A DNA stretch of 64,000 bases from Bradyrhizobium sp. CCGUVB1N3 (GCF_024199925.1 NZ_JANADR010000001.1:5025501-5089500), one strand, 5' to 3'; counted from the stretch's first letter, positions 20,545 through 29,225 are shown. The notes: generated from the sequence alone by a model not told the origin. Numbers and translations are program-made.

Positions 20545-21542
20545 TGCGGCCTCCCGCAGGATTCGCGCTCGATGATAACAGCGTCGAGTTGAATGGTGCG
20601 CCGCGCCCCTTGCGGAGCGGCAATGCGCTCCATGAGCAGGAAGGCGGCGCGCCGGCCGATCTCCGCGCAGGGCTGCGCGACCAGCGTCAGGCGCGGCTCG
20701 AAGCAATCGGCCCATTCGAAGTCGTCGAAGCCGACGACCGAGATGTCTTTCGGCACCCGCAATCCGCGCCTGTGGATCGCTTTCATGATGCCGATCGTCG
20801 CGAGATTGTTGCCGCCGACCAGCGCGGTCGGCGGCTGATCGAGATCAAGCAGCCGCTCCGTGGCCTGCATCGCGCTGGTCGTCGTCGCGCTGCCGGTGAC
20901 GAGAAGGCGTTCGTCGATCACGTCGCCGGCGCCGGCCAGACCCTCGCGATAGCCGGCAATACGCTCGAGCGTGGTCGCGAATCCGGGATTGCCGCCGACA
21001 TAGCCGATACGGCGATGACCGAGCGCGGCGACCCGCGCGACGAGATTGCGCATCGCCTCGCGGTTGTTGATGCCGACCTGATCGAAGGCGGGATCGGGCA
21101 TGCGATCGACAAGCACACAGGGCAGCCCGACGTCGCGCAGATAGGCCAGCGCGCGACGCCCGGGATCGGGGCTGGGCGCGAGAATGATGCCGTCGACGCG
21201 CCGCTGATGCAGCGCCATGACGACGTCGAGCTCACGGCCCGGGTCATCCTCGGTGTCGGACAGAAACACCATCATGCCGAGGCGCGCGCACTCGGTTTCG
21301 ATCGCACAGATGATGTCGCTGAAATAGGGATTGGAAATCGAGGAGATGGCGATGCCGACCGAGCGGGTCGAAGCGGCCTTCAGGCTCCGCGCCATGATGT
21401 TGGGACGGTAGCTCAAGGAGGTGATCGCCGCTTCCACCGCGCGCGCCGTGTCCGGCGCGACCCGCCGCGTGCCGTTTACGACATGCGAAACGGTCGAGAC
21501 CGAAACGCCCGCTTTGCGGGCTACATCGGCGATGGTCGCCAC
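20541..21542 (-). CDS. LacI family transcriptional regulator
   Basis: 333 residues. The N-terminal HTH is ATIADVARKAGVSVSTVSHV with the hinge helix NIMARSLKAAS, followed by a periplasmic-binding-like effector domain. It is the first gene of the sugar ABC operon and overlaps the ATPase gene by 4 bp, so it is expressed with the genes it presumably controls (autoregulation). A near-perfect LacI-type operator lies about 60 bp upstream. Confidence 0.93.
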   Translation of the reverse strand: MATIADVARKAGVSVSTVSHVVNGTRRVAPDTARAVEAAITSLSYRPNIMARSLKAASTRSVGIAISSISNPYFSDIICAIETECARLGMMVFLSDTEDDPGRELDVVMALHQRRVDGIILAPSPDPGRRALAYLRDVGLPCVLVDRMPDPAFDQVGINNREAMRNLVARVAALGHRRIGYVGGNPGFATTLERIAGYREGLAGAGDVIDERLLVTGSATTTSAMQATERLLDLDQPPTALVGGNNLATIGIMKAIHRRGLRVPKDISVVGFDDFEWADCFEPRLTLVAQPCAEIGRRAAFLLMERIAAPQGARRTIQLDAVIIERESCGRPQ

Positions 21543-21602
21543 GTCCCCTCCCGTGCCTGGATCTTGTTGAGCGATCCAAATTCTCAGGGATTATGGCATA
21601 CG

Positions 21603-21624
21603 AAAACGTTTGCGCAATCGTTTT
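21603..21624. promoter_or_regulatory. LacI-family operator
   Basis: A 22-bp near-perfect palindrome with outer arms AAAACG/CGTTTT around a TTGCGCAA core and its central CG, typical of LacI-family sites. It lies 61 bases upstream of the lacI start, so it likely controls the whole sugar operon. Confidence 0.75.
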
Positions 21625-21711
21625 TCTGGCTTTTTATGAAATCGTCCGCGAGGGATGGCCTCCAACCCTTCGCATTGCGTGCGCCCGCGCGACGGCTCAA
21701 CGGCAGAGCGG

Positions 21712-21780
21712 TTGAACCTGCCGGCGCTAGCGGCCGGCGTGGTCGTGCTGTTCGCGGTGATGCCGACCGGCGCGAACGCA
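21712..21780 (+). pseudogene. Fragment of an AEC transporter gene
   Basis: 64 of 69 bases match 15288-15356 inside the AEC transporter gene. The fragment encodes LNLPALAAGVVVLFAVMPTGANA and nothing more of the transporter on either side. It lies between the lacI promoter region and a SnoaL-like gene. Confidence 0.75.
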
Positions 21781-21861
21781 AAATTGGCGCCCGGTGTTAC
21801 GATTTTGCCTTTGCACGCGAAGGTAGCTACCCTGCCCTGAGGCGTGTTGGAGGAGGCGGAT

Positions 21862-22266
21862 ATGGGACATCGCGAAGACATGCTCGACGTCATCAGAAGC
21901 GCTTACGCGGCGCGCGGTCGCGGCGACGCAAACGGCCTCGTGGCAGCTTTTCATCGCGAGGGTGTGTTCACCTTGGTCGGCGACAACAGCGCGCTCGAAC
22001 TGACCGGAAGCGCTCAGGGGCACCCAACCTTGCAAGCGGCTTTCGGTCAATTCATCGCCAATTTCGAGTTCGTGGAGCGCGATATCCTGGACGAGTTGGT
22101 TGACGGGGAACGGGCTGCAGTACGGTCGCGCCTCCTCGTCCGATACGTTCCGACCGGGAAAACCTTCAGCACCGAGGTCCTGGATCTGTTCAGATTTCAG
22201 GATGGCAAGATCATTGAGCTGATCGAGTTTGCGGACACTGCGCAGATCAAGGCCGTGATCTCATAG
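21862..22266 (+). CDS. SnoaL-like / NTF2-fold protein
   Basis: A 134-residue cone-shaped alpha+beta-barrel protein of the SnoaL/ketosteroid-isomerase-like superfamily, with AYAARGRGDANGLVAAFH at the N-terminus and VLDLFRFQDGKIIELIEF at the end. The superfamily includes isomerases, cyclases and ligand-binding proteins; no catalytic residues can be assigned. The ATG at 21862 follows a strong GGAGGAGG. An upstream in-frame start at 21844 is less likely. Confidence 0.8.
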   Translation: MGHREDMLDVIRSAYAARGRGDANGLVAAFHREGVFTLVGDNSALELTGSAQGHPTLQAAFGQFIANFEFVERDILDELVDGERAAVRSRLLVRYVPTGKTFSTEVLDLFRFQDGKIIELIEFADTAQIKAVIS

Positions 22267-22321
22267 CGCCAACGCTTGCTCAGGCGCATAGGTCGCCAAG
22301 CAGTTTTTCCGCTGCCGACAG

Positions 22322-22687
22322 CTAAAGACGAAACCAAGGCAGGGTGAGATAGACGCAAGCGATCATCGAGAGCGTAGGAATTACCCACACCCAACCCAAC
22401 CAAACGTATCGCGCCGGGCCTCCGCGGAACGACGCAGCAACAAGGCCAACCATCAATGCCCCGAGTGCGGCCGTCGCAGCCCACCCGTACCAATAAATCG
22501 CCGGAGCAAGAAACCCCATCGCAGGGTCGGCCACGTCTCGTGAGTGATGCGTGCCCGCGAGCACGATGCCGAGCGACGGGAAAACGGTGAAGAGAGCAAG
22601 GTCCTTGGCAAGTGCGACCACGTAGAGGAAGGCAAACGTGGTCCCGAACGCGAATGCAAAGCGTCTGAATGGGGCTGAGGAGGTCAT
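22322..22687 (-). CDS. Hypothetical membrane protein (121 aa)
   Basis: Three hydrophobic segments (FAFAFGTTFAFLYVVALAK; YWYGWAATAALGALMVGLVA; YVWLGWVWVIPTLSMIACVY). Its start overlaps the stop of the next minus-strand gene by 4 bp, so the pair is probably co-translated. Family not recognised. Confidence 0.65.
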   Translation of the reverse strand: MTSSAPFRRFAFAFGTTFAFLYVVALAKDLALFTVFPSLGIVLAGTHHSRDVADPAMGFLAPAIYWYGWAATAALGALMVGLVAASFRGGPARYVWLGWVWVIPTLSMIACVYLTLPWFRL

Positions 22688-23166
22688 GAGCCGAAACCCA
22701 TGATGTTGTTAGCGACGTGACCGGACAGAAAGCCCCACCAAATGATGAAGGCAAGTATCGAGGTGAGCGCCGTGCGCGTCTGAGCAGGTTCGTTGGCAAG
22801 CGGCCGTCGCCAGCAAACCCAGTAGGCGGGCAGCAACGCCAACCCGATTGCTGCGAAATGTTCCTTGAGGTCGAAGAAGCCGAGGACATGCCAGTGACCC
22901 GCACGCTCTAATTCGGGCCTGACATCCACACGGAAATAAAGGTAAATGATCCCGCCCAGCAGCGTGGAAACGGCATACAGGACTACCACGGCGTTGGCGA
23001 ACGAGGCCGACGGTATGGAACGAAAGCGGCCAAAGAACGAGCCGGGTCGCGCGTCCGCCGACCCCCATGCCGCTAAAGTCTGGTGTGTTATCGCGCCAAG
23101 CAGTGCGACCGCGACCAAGCCGTGAATGATCAGAATAGCTGTCGCCAGAACCTCACTCCCGTAAAC
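22684..23166 (-). CDS. Hypothetical membrane protein, start unresolved
   Basis: The C-terminal ~155 residues show four hydrophobic segments (ATAILIIHGLVAVALLGAI; ANAVVVLYAVSTLLGGIIYL; HFAAIGLALLPAYWVCW; ILAFIIWWGFLSGHVANN). No good ATG/GTG start exists in this frame near the phosphoesterase stop. An ATG with a GAGCAGG site at the right place is in the wrong frame and stops after 14 codons. A recent frameshift near the 5' end or an unusual start codon are both possible. The left boundary and strand are clear. Confidence 0.55.
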   Translation of the reverse strand, partial: VYGSEVLATAILIIHGLVAVALLGAITHQTLAAWGSADARPGSFFGRFRSIPSASFANAVVVLYAVSTLLGGIIYLYFRVDVRPELERAGHWHVLGFFDLKEHFAAIGLALLPAYWVCWRRPLANEPAQTRTALTSILAFIIWWGFLSGHVANNIMGFGS

Positions 23167-23179
23167 ACTGGCATCCTGC

Positions 23180-24520
23180 TCACCTAAAGAGTTCCTCAGT
23201 CCCGAATGGCTCTGCCGACCACGGCCGGAAGCGATTGAGGGTGAATTTCGTCTTCTGGCCGGGTTCAACGTCCACCAGCACGTAGTTGTACTCCTCTTGC
23301 GGAGGCTGGCCCTTCCAGTAAAGGTCCTGGGGATAGTCAGCGGCCACCTTGATGCTGGTTCGCCCCGGCAGGATTGGGTCTTGTTCTGCGCCCCCACCGC
23401 CCAACATCAGATACCTTACGCCATCTACGTCGTAGATTTCCGTGGTGTGGACGTGCCCGTTCAATACGACCACCTCCATGTCCTTGGCATACGACGCAAT
23501 CACCTTGTGCGGGTTATCGGGAGCCGGGATCGGGCCTAAGCCTGACCGCGCAAACACGGGATAATGGAAGACGATAAACGCCTTCCGAATGCCATTGGCC
23601 TTCGCCTCGTCCATCCACTTTTGAAGCTGGGTCATCTGCTCGGCATATTTTGGCCGATCAGCGTCCCACAGCGACGGCGAACGGTAATCGTACTTGCCAC
23701 TCCAGAGATAGATGAAGCGGGTGCCCTTGAAGTCGAATTTGTAGATGAGGTTTTCCGGCGTGACGCCGAATTTTTTCAGATACGGCACAGCCGAAAGAAC
23801 GCCCTCAATCTTTGGGTCGGCCCACACCTCATGATTGCCCACACTCATGAAAAAGCGCCCATCCAGACCGGCTGCGCGCATCTCGTCATCGGGCGCGGGT
23901 AGCTTCTTCAACATCGTATCATTCACGCGCTTCCAGTATGGGCTGTCACTGACGGTCAAGCCCTGATTGCCCCACCAGACGGCGTCACCGCTATTGACCA
24001 CGAATTTGGCGCGACCGGATTGAACGTCCTTCACGATTTCACGGGTCACCCATTCGCCGCCCTGAAGCCGGAACATCGTCCGATGCACTCCAGGAAGCAG
24101 TTTCAAGTCTTCTACGGATGCCTCGGTGACCCAACCTTTATCTACCGTCAGGGTCATCACTTCCGTCTTGGATGCAAACGGCATGACTACCTTGATCAGG
24201 TCCTTTGTGACCGGATCGAAGATCATCTTCACATCCTTCGCTACGACGGCCTCGGCAACCTTTTCCGGCATGACCAACCCGAACATCTCGACGAAGAACT
24301 TACTGAGGTCCGGTTGTCCCTCTTTCAACGGTAGGTACATCATCGGTCGGGTATCGCCGACCGCCGCGAACGAAAAGCCGCTCCCGGTGGGAACGGGTGC
24401 TTGCGCGGTTGTTGTTTGAGCCTGCGCATTGGCAATGAGCGGCACGGAGAATGCTGGCAGAGTTGCAAGTGCGCTGAGAACAAGGCGACGACTTGCATCG
24501 TTCGGCCGGGAGTATGGCAT
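23180..24520 (-). CDS. Exported calcineurin-like metallophosphoesterase
   Basis: A 446-residue metallophosphoesterase. The signal sequence is Tat-like (SRRLVLSALATLPAFSVPLI with NAQA), followed by the metal-binding motif series GDTR near residue 57, NSGDAVWWGNQG, GNHEVW, FHYP and NGHVH. Family members hydrolyse phosphomono- or diesters with a dinuclear metal centre; the substrate is unknown. The ATG at 24520 is preferred (GGGGATCATC before it) over 24556. The two small membrane proteins follow on the same strand, possibly as one transcript. Confidence 0.85.
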   Translation of the reverse strand: MPYSRPNDASRRLVLSALATLPAFSVPLIANAQAQTTTAQAPVPTGSGFSFAAVGDTRPMMYLPLKEGQPDLSKFFVEMFGLVMPEKVAEAVVAKDVKMIFDPVTKDLIKVVMPFASKTEVMTLTVDKGWVTEASVEDLKLLPGVHRTMFRLQGGEWVTREIVKDVQSGRAKFVVNSGDAVWWGNQGLTVSDSPYWKRVNDTMLKKLPAPDDEMRAAGLDGRFFMSVGNHEVWADPKIEGVLSAVPYLKKFGVTPENLIYKFDFKGTRFIYLWSGKYDYRSPSLWDADRPKYAEQMTQLQKWMDEAKANGIRKAFIVFHYPVFARSGLGPIPAPDNPHKVIASYAKDMEVVVLNGHVHTTEIYDVDGVRYLMLGGGGAEQDPILPGRTSIKVAADYPQDLYWKGQPPQEEYNYVLVDVEPGQKTKFTLNRFRPWSAEPFGTEELFR

Positions 24521-24765
24521 GATGATCCCCGCTGATTGAGGGAGCGAATACGCCACCGCACCGTTCGCGGCTCATTGGCATTGTCGAGGCGGTTGCTGTC
24601 ACACCCTTGAGGCAAATCAACGCTTTTGCGCCGGCTGCCCGCTTGGTTGGGTGAGTACCGCCAAACCCCAGCATTCACATTGATAAGACTTAGGAATTTT
24701 TGCTGCCTTGAATTTCGTTTGTATCAGGTTTTTGTATTCTGCGAAACTGGCCAACGGGGGGTCGT

Positions 24766-26094
24766 GTGCCGCGCAACCGTTACGATGAGACTTGGCATCG
24801 TTTGCTCGAATGGACGAAGGGTCAAACACCGTCAGAGCGACTGGCGGCGCAGGTTTTGATCTATGAGAAGTTCACCTCTTTAGACCCGAGCCATCCCCTT
24901 GGTGGCCCTGATGGAGGCAAAGATGCGCTGGCAAGGCGAGAAGGTCGCACCTTTGCGATGGCCGTGTATTTCCCCCGGGGACGCCAATCTTTCTCTGCCA
25001 TCGCGTCCAAGTTTCGATCTGATCTCGCAGGGGCGATAAAGTCTGGAGCGGACGGCATCGCGTTTGTCACCAATCAGGAATTGACACTCGGCGAACGTGA
25101 AGAACTGGCAGAAACTGCCGGGACGATGGTCACCGAGCTTTTTCATCTGGAGCGGCTCACTACCATCCTCGATGATCCGTCGATGGCCAAGGTTCGCGAG
25201 CAGTTCTTGGACATAGCGGCCGATCAAGCGCCTCCTCTTCAGCTCGGCGGTATTGGCGGTTTAGCTCTCGGCTCTGGCGGAGGCGGTGGAGCGGCAATAG
25301 GCGGCAATGCGTCTGGCGGGGCCGGTGGACCAGGCGGCAACATAACGTTCCTCGAAGGTAGTCCAGGACAGGCACCCGGTGCCGGTGGCGGGGGAGCGGG
25401 CGTGGTCGGCGAGGGAGCCATCGGAGGAGAAGGTGGCGGCGGCGGAGAAATCGTTCAGGGAGTTTTCGGCCCTGAAGAACTCGGCGGAGTTCATCACCTT
25501 CAATTTCACGTTGGGGATGGCGGCAAGGGCGGCCCCGGCGAAGACACCATCGTCAACCTTTGCGCGGAGGACGGTACTGTTCTGCGTCAAATCCGGGCCA
25601 AGGGCGGCAAAGCGGGCTCAGCGCCCTACTGTCCGCAATCAAGTAGAATGCCTACGCAAGACGATTTGGATGCAGGTTTGAAGGTTACGGGGATGCTGGC
25701 GGCTGAATTCGTTCGGTCGCGCGACGGCTTGTGGACGGTCGTTGAAGGTGGTTGGGACTGGATACAGGTAACGATAGTCCCATTTCGTCAACCGCTGCCT
25801 CTCTTTGTCGAGTTGGAGACTGGCACGATAGATCCACCCGGCACCAACCTTGAGCTCACTCTAGTCGTCCTGCGTCCCGATGGCTTCGAGGCCTTCAAGG
25901 AGAGCCAGATCATTAGAGTGGAGGACGGCCTAGTTAGGCGTTCGCGTTTCGCCAGAGCTTTGGAGCTTGTTGGTTCTCAAGGAGGGATTTGGCATGCGCA
26001 GGTGAGAGCGGGTCAGAAGGTGATTGGCGACTTTCCAATTGAAGTGCGGCTTCCCGAAACAACAGCTGACGTTGCGCATGCAACCGAGAAGTAA
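24766..26094 (+). CDS. Predicted nuclease-like N-terminus fused to a glycine-rich body
   Basis: 442 residues. The first ~150 (SERLAAQVLIYEKF, HPLGGPDGGKDAL, AMAVYFPRGRQSF, ADGIAFVTNQELTLGEREEL) resemble an N-terminal restriction-endonuclease-like domain seen fused to varied partners in bacterial conflict-type proteins; the PD-(D/E)XK assignment is by pattern only. Residues ~160-230 are almost pure Gly with Ala/Pro (GGGGGAAIGGNASGGAGG). The C-terminal ~130 residues are beta-rich and unrecognised. Next to it are an integrase fragment, a tRNA fragment and an intact integrase. A defence or effector role is inference. Confidence 0.7.
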   Translation: MPRNRYDETWHRLLEWTKGQTPSERLAAQVLIYEKFTSLDPSHPLGGPDGGKDALARREGRTFAMAVYFPRGRQSFSAIASKFRSDLAGAIKSGADGIAFVTNQELTLGEREELAETAGTMVTELFHLERLTTILDDPSMAKVREQFLDIAADQAPPLQLGGIGGLALGSGGGGGAAIGGNASGGAGGPGGNITFLEGSPGQAPGAGGGGAGVVGEGAIGGEGGGGGEIVQGVFGPEELGGVHHLQFHVGDGGKGGPGEDTIVNLCAEDGTVLRQIRAKGGKAGSAPYCPQSSRMPTQDDLDAGLKVTGMLAAEFVRSRDGLWTVVEGGWDWIQVTIVPFRQPLPLFVELETGTIDPPGTNLELTLVVLRPDGFEAFKESQIIRVEDGLVRRSRFARALELVGSQGGIWHAQVRAGQKVIGDFPIEVRLPETTADVAHATEK

Positions 26095-26106
26095 TGGTCC
26101 CGTTAT

Positions 26107-26307
26107 CCGCGTCTCGACCTCGGCGGACCACTCGGCAAGCTGCTTCTTCGCTTCATGCTTTGCCGTCTGACCGGGTATCCGAAGCTGTGCTTCCCATCGC
26201 ACGCCGTGCAGGCGCTCGTACTCATCTCGCACATCTGCCGGGATGCCTTTTCGAGCAAACCACTCGCCATTTTTCGCTCGACTTAACCCGACCATCCGCA
26301 ATGCCAT
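26107..26307 (-). pseudogene. Truncated tyrosine integrase, N-terminal fragment
   Basis: Reads MALRMVGLSRAKNGEWFARK, GIPADVRDEYERLHGVRWEA and KHEAKKQLAEWSAEVETRI, the N-terminal arm region of phage-type integrases. After about residue 67 it loses similarity and runs antisense into the 442-residue gene. The core and catalytic domains are gone. It marks an older integration event to the left of the tRNA fragment. Confidence 0.7.
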
Positions 26308-26392
26308 TTGTTGCGCCTTTTGTATTTTAGGCGGCGCAAATACGTCAGGTCTATCAGTAAGATGCTGGAGATGCGGGGCAATTCAACTGCGC

Positions 26393-26442
26393 TGGTACAG
26401 TTGGGTGGGCTCGAACCACCGACCTCCTGTTCCACAGACAGT
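26393..26442 (-). other. 3' portion of tRNA-His (GTG), likely attachment site
   Basis: Read on the minus strand, it folds as the last two thirds of a tRNA: anticodon stem-loop with loop CTGTGGA (anticodon GTG, His), variable loop AGGTC, T arm GGTGG-TTCGAGC-CCACC, acceptor strand CAACTGT, discriminator A and CCA. The D arm and 5' acceptor strand are absent. This is the usual remnant left where an integrase recombines into a tRNA 3' end. The intact partner tRNA is not in the window. Confidence 0.75.
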
Positions 26443-26596
26443 ATCTTGCCGCCGCCGCATTTGCGAGCCACCACGCCTGAATTCTATTAATATAGATATT
26501 TCAATAAAATAGATCACCACCACCACGCTGTCATTCGCCTCGTTTTGCGCTACCGTGGTAGCTATTTGGTAGCTAGCGGCACGAACGGGAGTTCGC

Positions 26597-27859
26597 ATGG
26601 CATCGGCAAGTATCACGATCAGGGCTGTGCAGGGCCTCGCCCCGGGTGAAGCCATCTGGGATGCGGGTCATAAGGAGGCGGTGCGCGGCTTTGGCGTACG
26701 GCGTCAGCGCGACCAAGCGACCTATGTCCTCAAGTACCGGTTGTTCGGCCGCCAGCGGTTCTTCACGATCGGACCGCACGGGTCGCCCTGGACGCCTGAG
26801 AAGGCGCGCCGGGAAGCCAAGCGATTACTGGGACTGGTCGCGGACGGGAAGGACCCGGCAGACACCAAAGCAGAGGCCAACCTCCAAGCGGCCGACACAC
26901 TCCGCAAGGTTACGGACGAATACCTCGGCGTTGCAAAGAAGAAGCAGCGACCCCGGACGTACTCCGAGACCGAACGCTACTTGTTGATCGCGTGGAAGCC
27001 CTTGCACTCAATCTCGGTGTTCAAGATCACCCGCCGCCATGTTGCGGCGCGAGTCGCTGATGTTGCAGCGCAGCAAGGGGCGGTCTCCGCCGCTCGCGCT
27101 CGGACAGCCCTATCCACACTGTTCAATTGGGCCATTCGAGAGGGCCTCGACATTCCGGGAAACCCGGTCCTCGGCACCAACCGCCCCGATCAGCCGACGT
27201 CCCGAGACCGGGTGCTATCCGATGCAGAACTAGCCGAGGTTTGGCGGGCATGTGGTGATGACGACTACGGACTTATAGTGCGCTTGCTGATCCTGACAGC
27301 TCAGAGACGGGACGAGGTCGGGGGAATGCAATGGCCCGAGCTCGACGCAGCAGCCGAGCGTTGGAACCTCCCCAGCGCTCGGACCAAGAACCACCGTGAG
27401 CACGTACTGCCACTCGTCCCAGCTGCCTTGGCTCTGTTACCGTCCCGCCGGGATGATCGCGACTGGGTCTTTGGTGATGGTCCTCGCCGAAAGGGCGACA
27501 AACACCGTGGGTTCTCCGGCTGGTCGAAATCAAAGGCCGCGCTTGATAGGCGCATTCTTGCCGCGCGGCAGACGGTAGATGAGGACGCTAAGCCCCTACC
27601 CCATTGGACCGTACATGATCTCCGTCGCACGGCTGCAACCGTGATGGCGGATCGGTTGGGCGTCTTGCCGCATGTCATAGAAGCGATCTTGAACCACGTG
27701 AGTGGCCACCGAGCAGGCGTGGCCGGGATTTACAATCGGGCTCGTTACGAAACCGAAATGCGAGATGCGCTGGAGCGCTGGACTGAACACCTAGCTTGGA
27801 TTGTGCCGCAATGCGGTGCTCTATCGGCAGGCCCGCCACCCAACGAGCCAAGTGGCTAA
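26597..27859 (+). CDS. Tyrosine recombinase / island integrase
   Basis: A 420-residue P4-like integrase. The N-terminal arm-binding region (VRGFGVRRQRDQATYVLKYR, FFTIGPHGSPWTPEKARREA) precedes a core-binding domain and a C-terminal catalytic domain with Arg in LILTAQRRDEVGGMQW, HDLRRTAATVM, HVSGHRAGVAGIYNR (His and the nucleophile Tyr in IYNR). It appears complete. It starts 155 bp from the tRNA-His fragment and points away from it, so the mobile segment it drives probably lies to the right. The 27,860-28,121 stretch after it shows no gene. Confidence 0.92.
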   Translation: MASASITIRAVQGLAPGEAIWDAGHKEAVRGFGVRRQRDQATYVLKYRLFGRQRFFTIGPHGSPWTPEKARREAKRLLGLVADGKDPADTKAEANLQAADTLRKVTDEYLGVAKKKQRPRTYSETERYLLIAWKPLHSISVFKITRRHVAARVADVAAQQGAVSAARARTALSTLFNWAIREGLDIPGNPVLGTNRPDQPTSRDRVLSDAELAEVWRACGDDDYGLIVRLLILTAQRRDEVGGMQWPELDAAAERWNLPSARTKNHREHVLPLVPAALALLPSRRDDRDWVFGDGPRRKGDKHRGFSGWSKSKAALDRRILAARQTVDEDAKPLPHWTVHDLRRTAATVMADRLGVLPHVIEAILNHVSGHRAGVAGIYNRARYETEMRDALERWTEHLAWIVPQCGALSAGPPPNEPSG

Positions 27860-28121
27860 TTCCGTTCACCGGAAGCGCTCCATCACTCGCGATCGCGGAA
27901 CGGAGATAGGTTCAAATCATGGAGACGTAACACCGATTTCTGCGGAATGGGGTCGCAAACCTGGAATCGTCGGAACCGGTGGTTTAGGGTGCTCGGAACA
28001 ACAGATTTCTGCAGTTGGTCGAATGCGAAGTCCCGAGGTTCGCTGCTCGATGGCTGGACTTTCCTGTGAACCGCAGCAAACGAGACAGAGCGCACCGAAA
28101 GCAGAGCCAACCACGGTTAGA

Positions 28122-28400
28122 CTAGGCGACCGAAACGACGTTTATTGGGTGGCGAGCCAGGACATCGCGCAGAGTCTGGAACACCTCGGAGAGTGCGACA
28201 ATATCTCTTGCCGCGCCAAGGCAGATGCGGGTTGCGCTGGGATCCTCCTCGCCGACCGCGGACGCGATGCGTGGGATCACAAGTATGCCACGACCTCGGG
28301 CGGTGGCAGTTCGTTTCTCGAAGCATTGTTGTGGATCGCACGCACGGCAGCCCGTGGAGAGACCTTCCGCCAGTTATATCCAGCCAGGGAGGCATTTCAC
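28122..28400 (-). pseudogene. C-terminal remnant of a PLP-aminotransferase/MocR-type protein
   Basis: One minus-strand frame ends GRGILVIPRIASAVGEEDPS, ATRICLGAARDIVALSEVFQ and TLRDVLARHP, which matches the C-terminus of MocR-like GntR regulators and class I aminotransferases. Upstream the similarity breaks up into other frames, and no start or helix-turn-helix remains. The right boundary is approximate. Confidence 0.55.
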
Positions 28401-28519
28401 CGCGCGCCAGCAGCGCTGTCGTGCATGGTTTCCAGTCTCAGCCCCGGTGTCTCGTCCGAAAACCGCCCCCAGCTTAGCCGCATTGCCTGCGACCATGACG
28501 TTGGTGGCCTCGTGTCCGT

Positions 28520-29194
28520 TCAGGACCCGCGCGCTAGCGACGGAGTCCAATCGCCCGGTTCGGGTTTCCGCATTAGGTAGCTGACAACCATGTCGACGAG
28601 ATGGGCCTGCCGGCGCTCGATATTCTCGGGCGCCCCCAGCTTTCGCTTGAAGAGGATGGATAGCGTGTGCTGGTTCGACAGATAGAAGTATCCCAGAGCG
28701 GACATAGAGATGTACAGCTCGACAGGATCGACGCCTTGGCGAAAGATTCCCTGCTGGACCCCGGCTTGCAGAATTTCGCGCAGGTTTTCCGATAGCTTGT
28801 CGTACATCGTCCGGATGATCGTTGATTTAACAATGTGCTTGGCGCGATGCAGGTTCTCGGTATTCAGGATCACGATGACGTCAGGCTCTTCGACAAAGAC
28901 CCGAAAAGTGTTCTCGCACAAGCGGATCATCGCATTGAGTGGATCGAGGCCATTGACTGACACGTCGCTCTGACGCCTGCGCAAAGTCTCATAGGTCCGC
29001 TCGAGAATGCGGATGTAGAGATCCTCTTTGCTGCGAAAATAGTGGTAGAGCAGATTCTTGCTGATCTTGGCCCGCTCCACGATGGCGTCGACACGGGCGC
29101 CATCGAATCCGCGGCGTGCGAACTCGACCTGCGCTGCCGCGAGGATCTTTTCCTGCGTTCGGATCGAATCTCGGATAGCGGGTTTTTCCGCCAT
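28520..29194 (-). CDS. TetR/AcrR family regulator
   Basis: 224 residues. The N-terminal HTH is ILAAAQVEFARRGFDGARVD, AIVERAKISKNLLYHYFRSK, EDLYIRIL; the C-terminal ligand domain is not informative. It is the last gene before the isomerase/hydantoinase genes on the same strand, and a 16-bp palindrome of TetR type lies in the divergent promoter region at 33921. Control of the flanking catabolic genes is inferred. Confidence 0.9.
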   Translation of the reverse strand: MAEKPAIRDSIRTQEKILAAAQVEFARRGFDGARVDAIVERAKISKNLLYHYFRSKEDLYIRILERTYETLRRRQSDVSVNGLDPLNAMIRLCENTFRVFVEEPDVIVILNTENLHRAKHIVKSTIIRTMYDKLSENLREILQAGVQQGIFRQGVDPVELYISMSALGYFYLSNQHTLSILFKRKLGAPENIERRQAHLVDMVVSYLMRKPEPGDWTPSLARGS

Positions 29195-29225
29195 CTGCCC
29201 TCCATCGTTTCAACCGACAGTGCGC

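Noticed and set aside
20544..22103. 519-codon plus-strand frame opposite lacI
   Set aside because: Antisense to a well-supported LacI regulator; no family features.
25240..25460. Possible tandem DNA repeat or CRISPR-like array in the Gly-rich part of the 442-residue gene
   Set aside because: The repetition is codon-level (GGC/GGA/GGT runs) without regular repeat-spacer units.
26308..26490. Short frame with LGGLEPPTSCSTDS over the tRNA fragment
   Set aside because: It is the chance translation of the tRNA-His 3' sequence, not a protein gene.
27801..28580. 259-codon plus-strand frame after the integrase
   Set aside because: No family, no ribosome site, and it runs antisense to a recognisable aminotransferase remnant and the end of the TetR gene.
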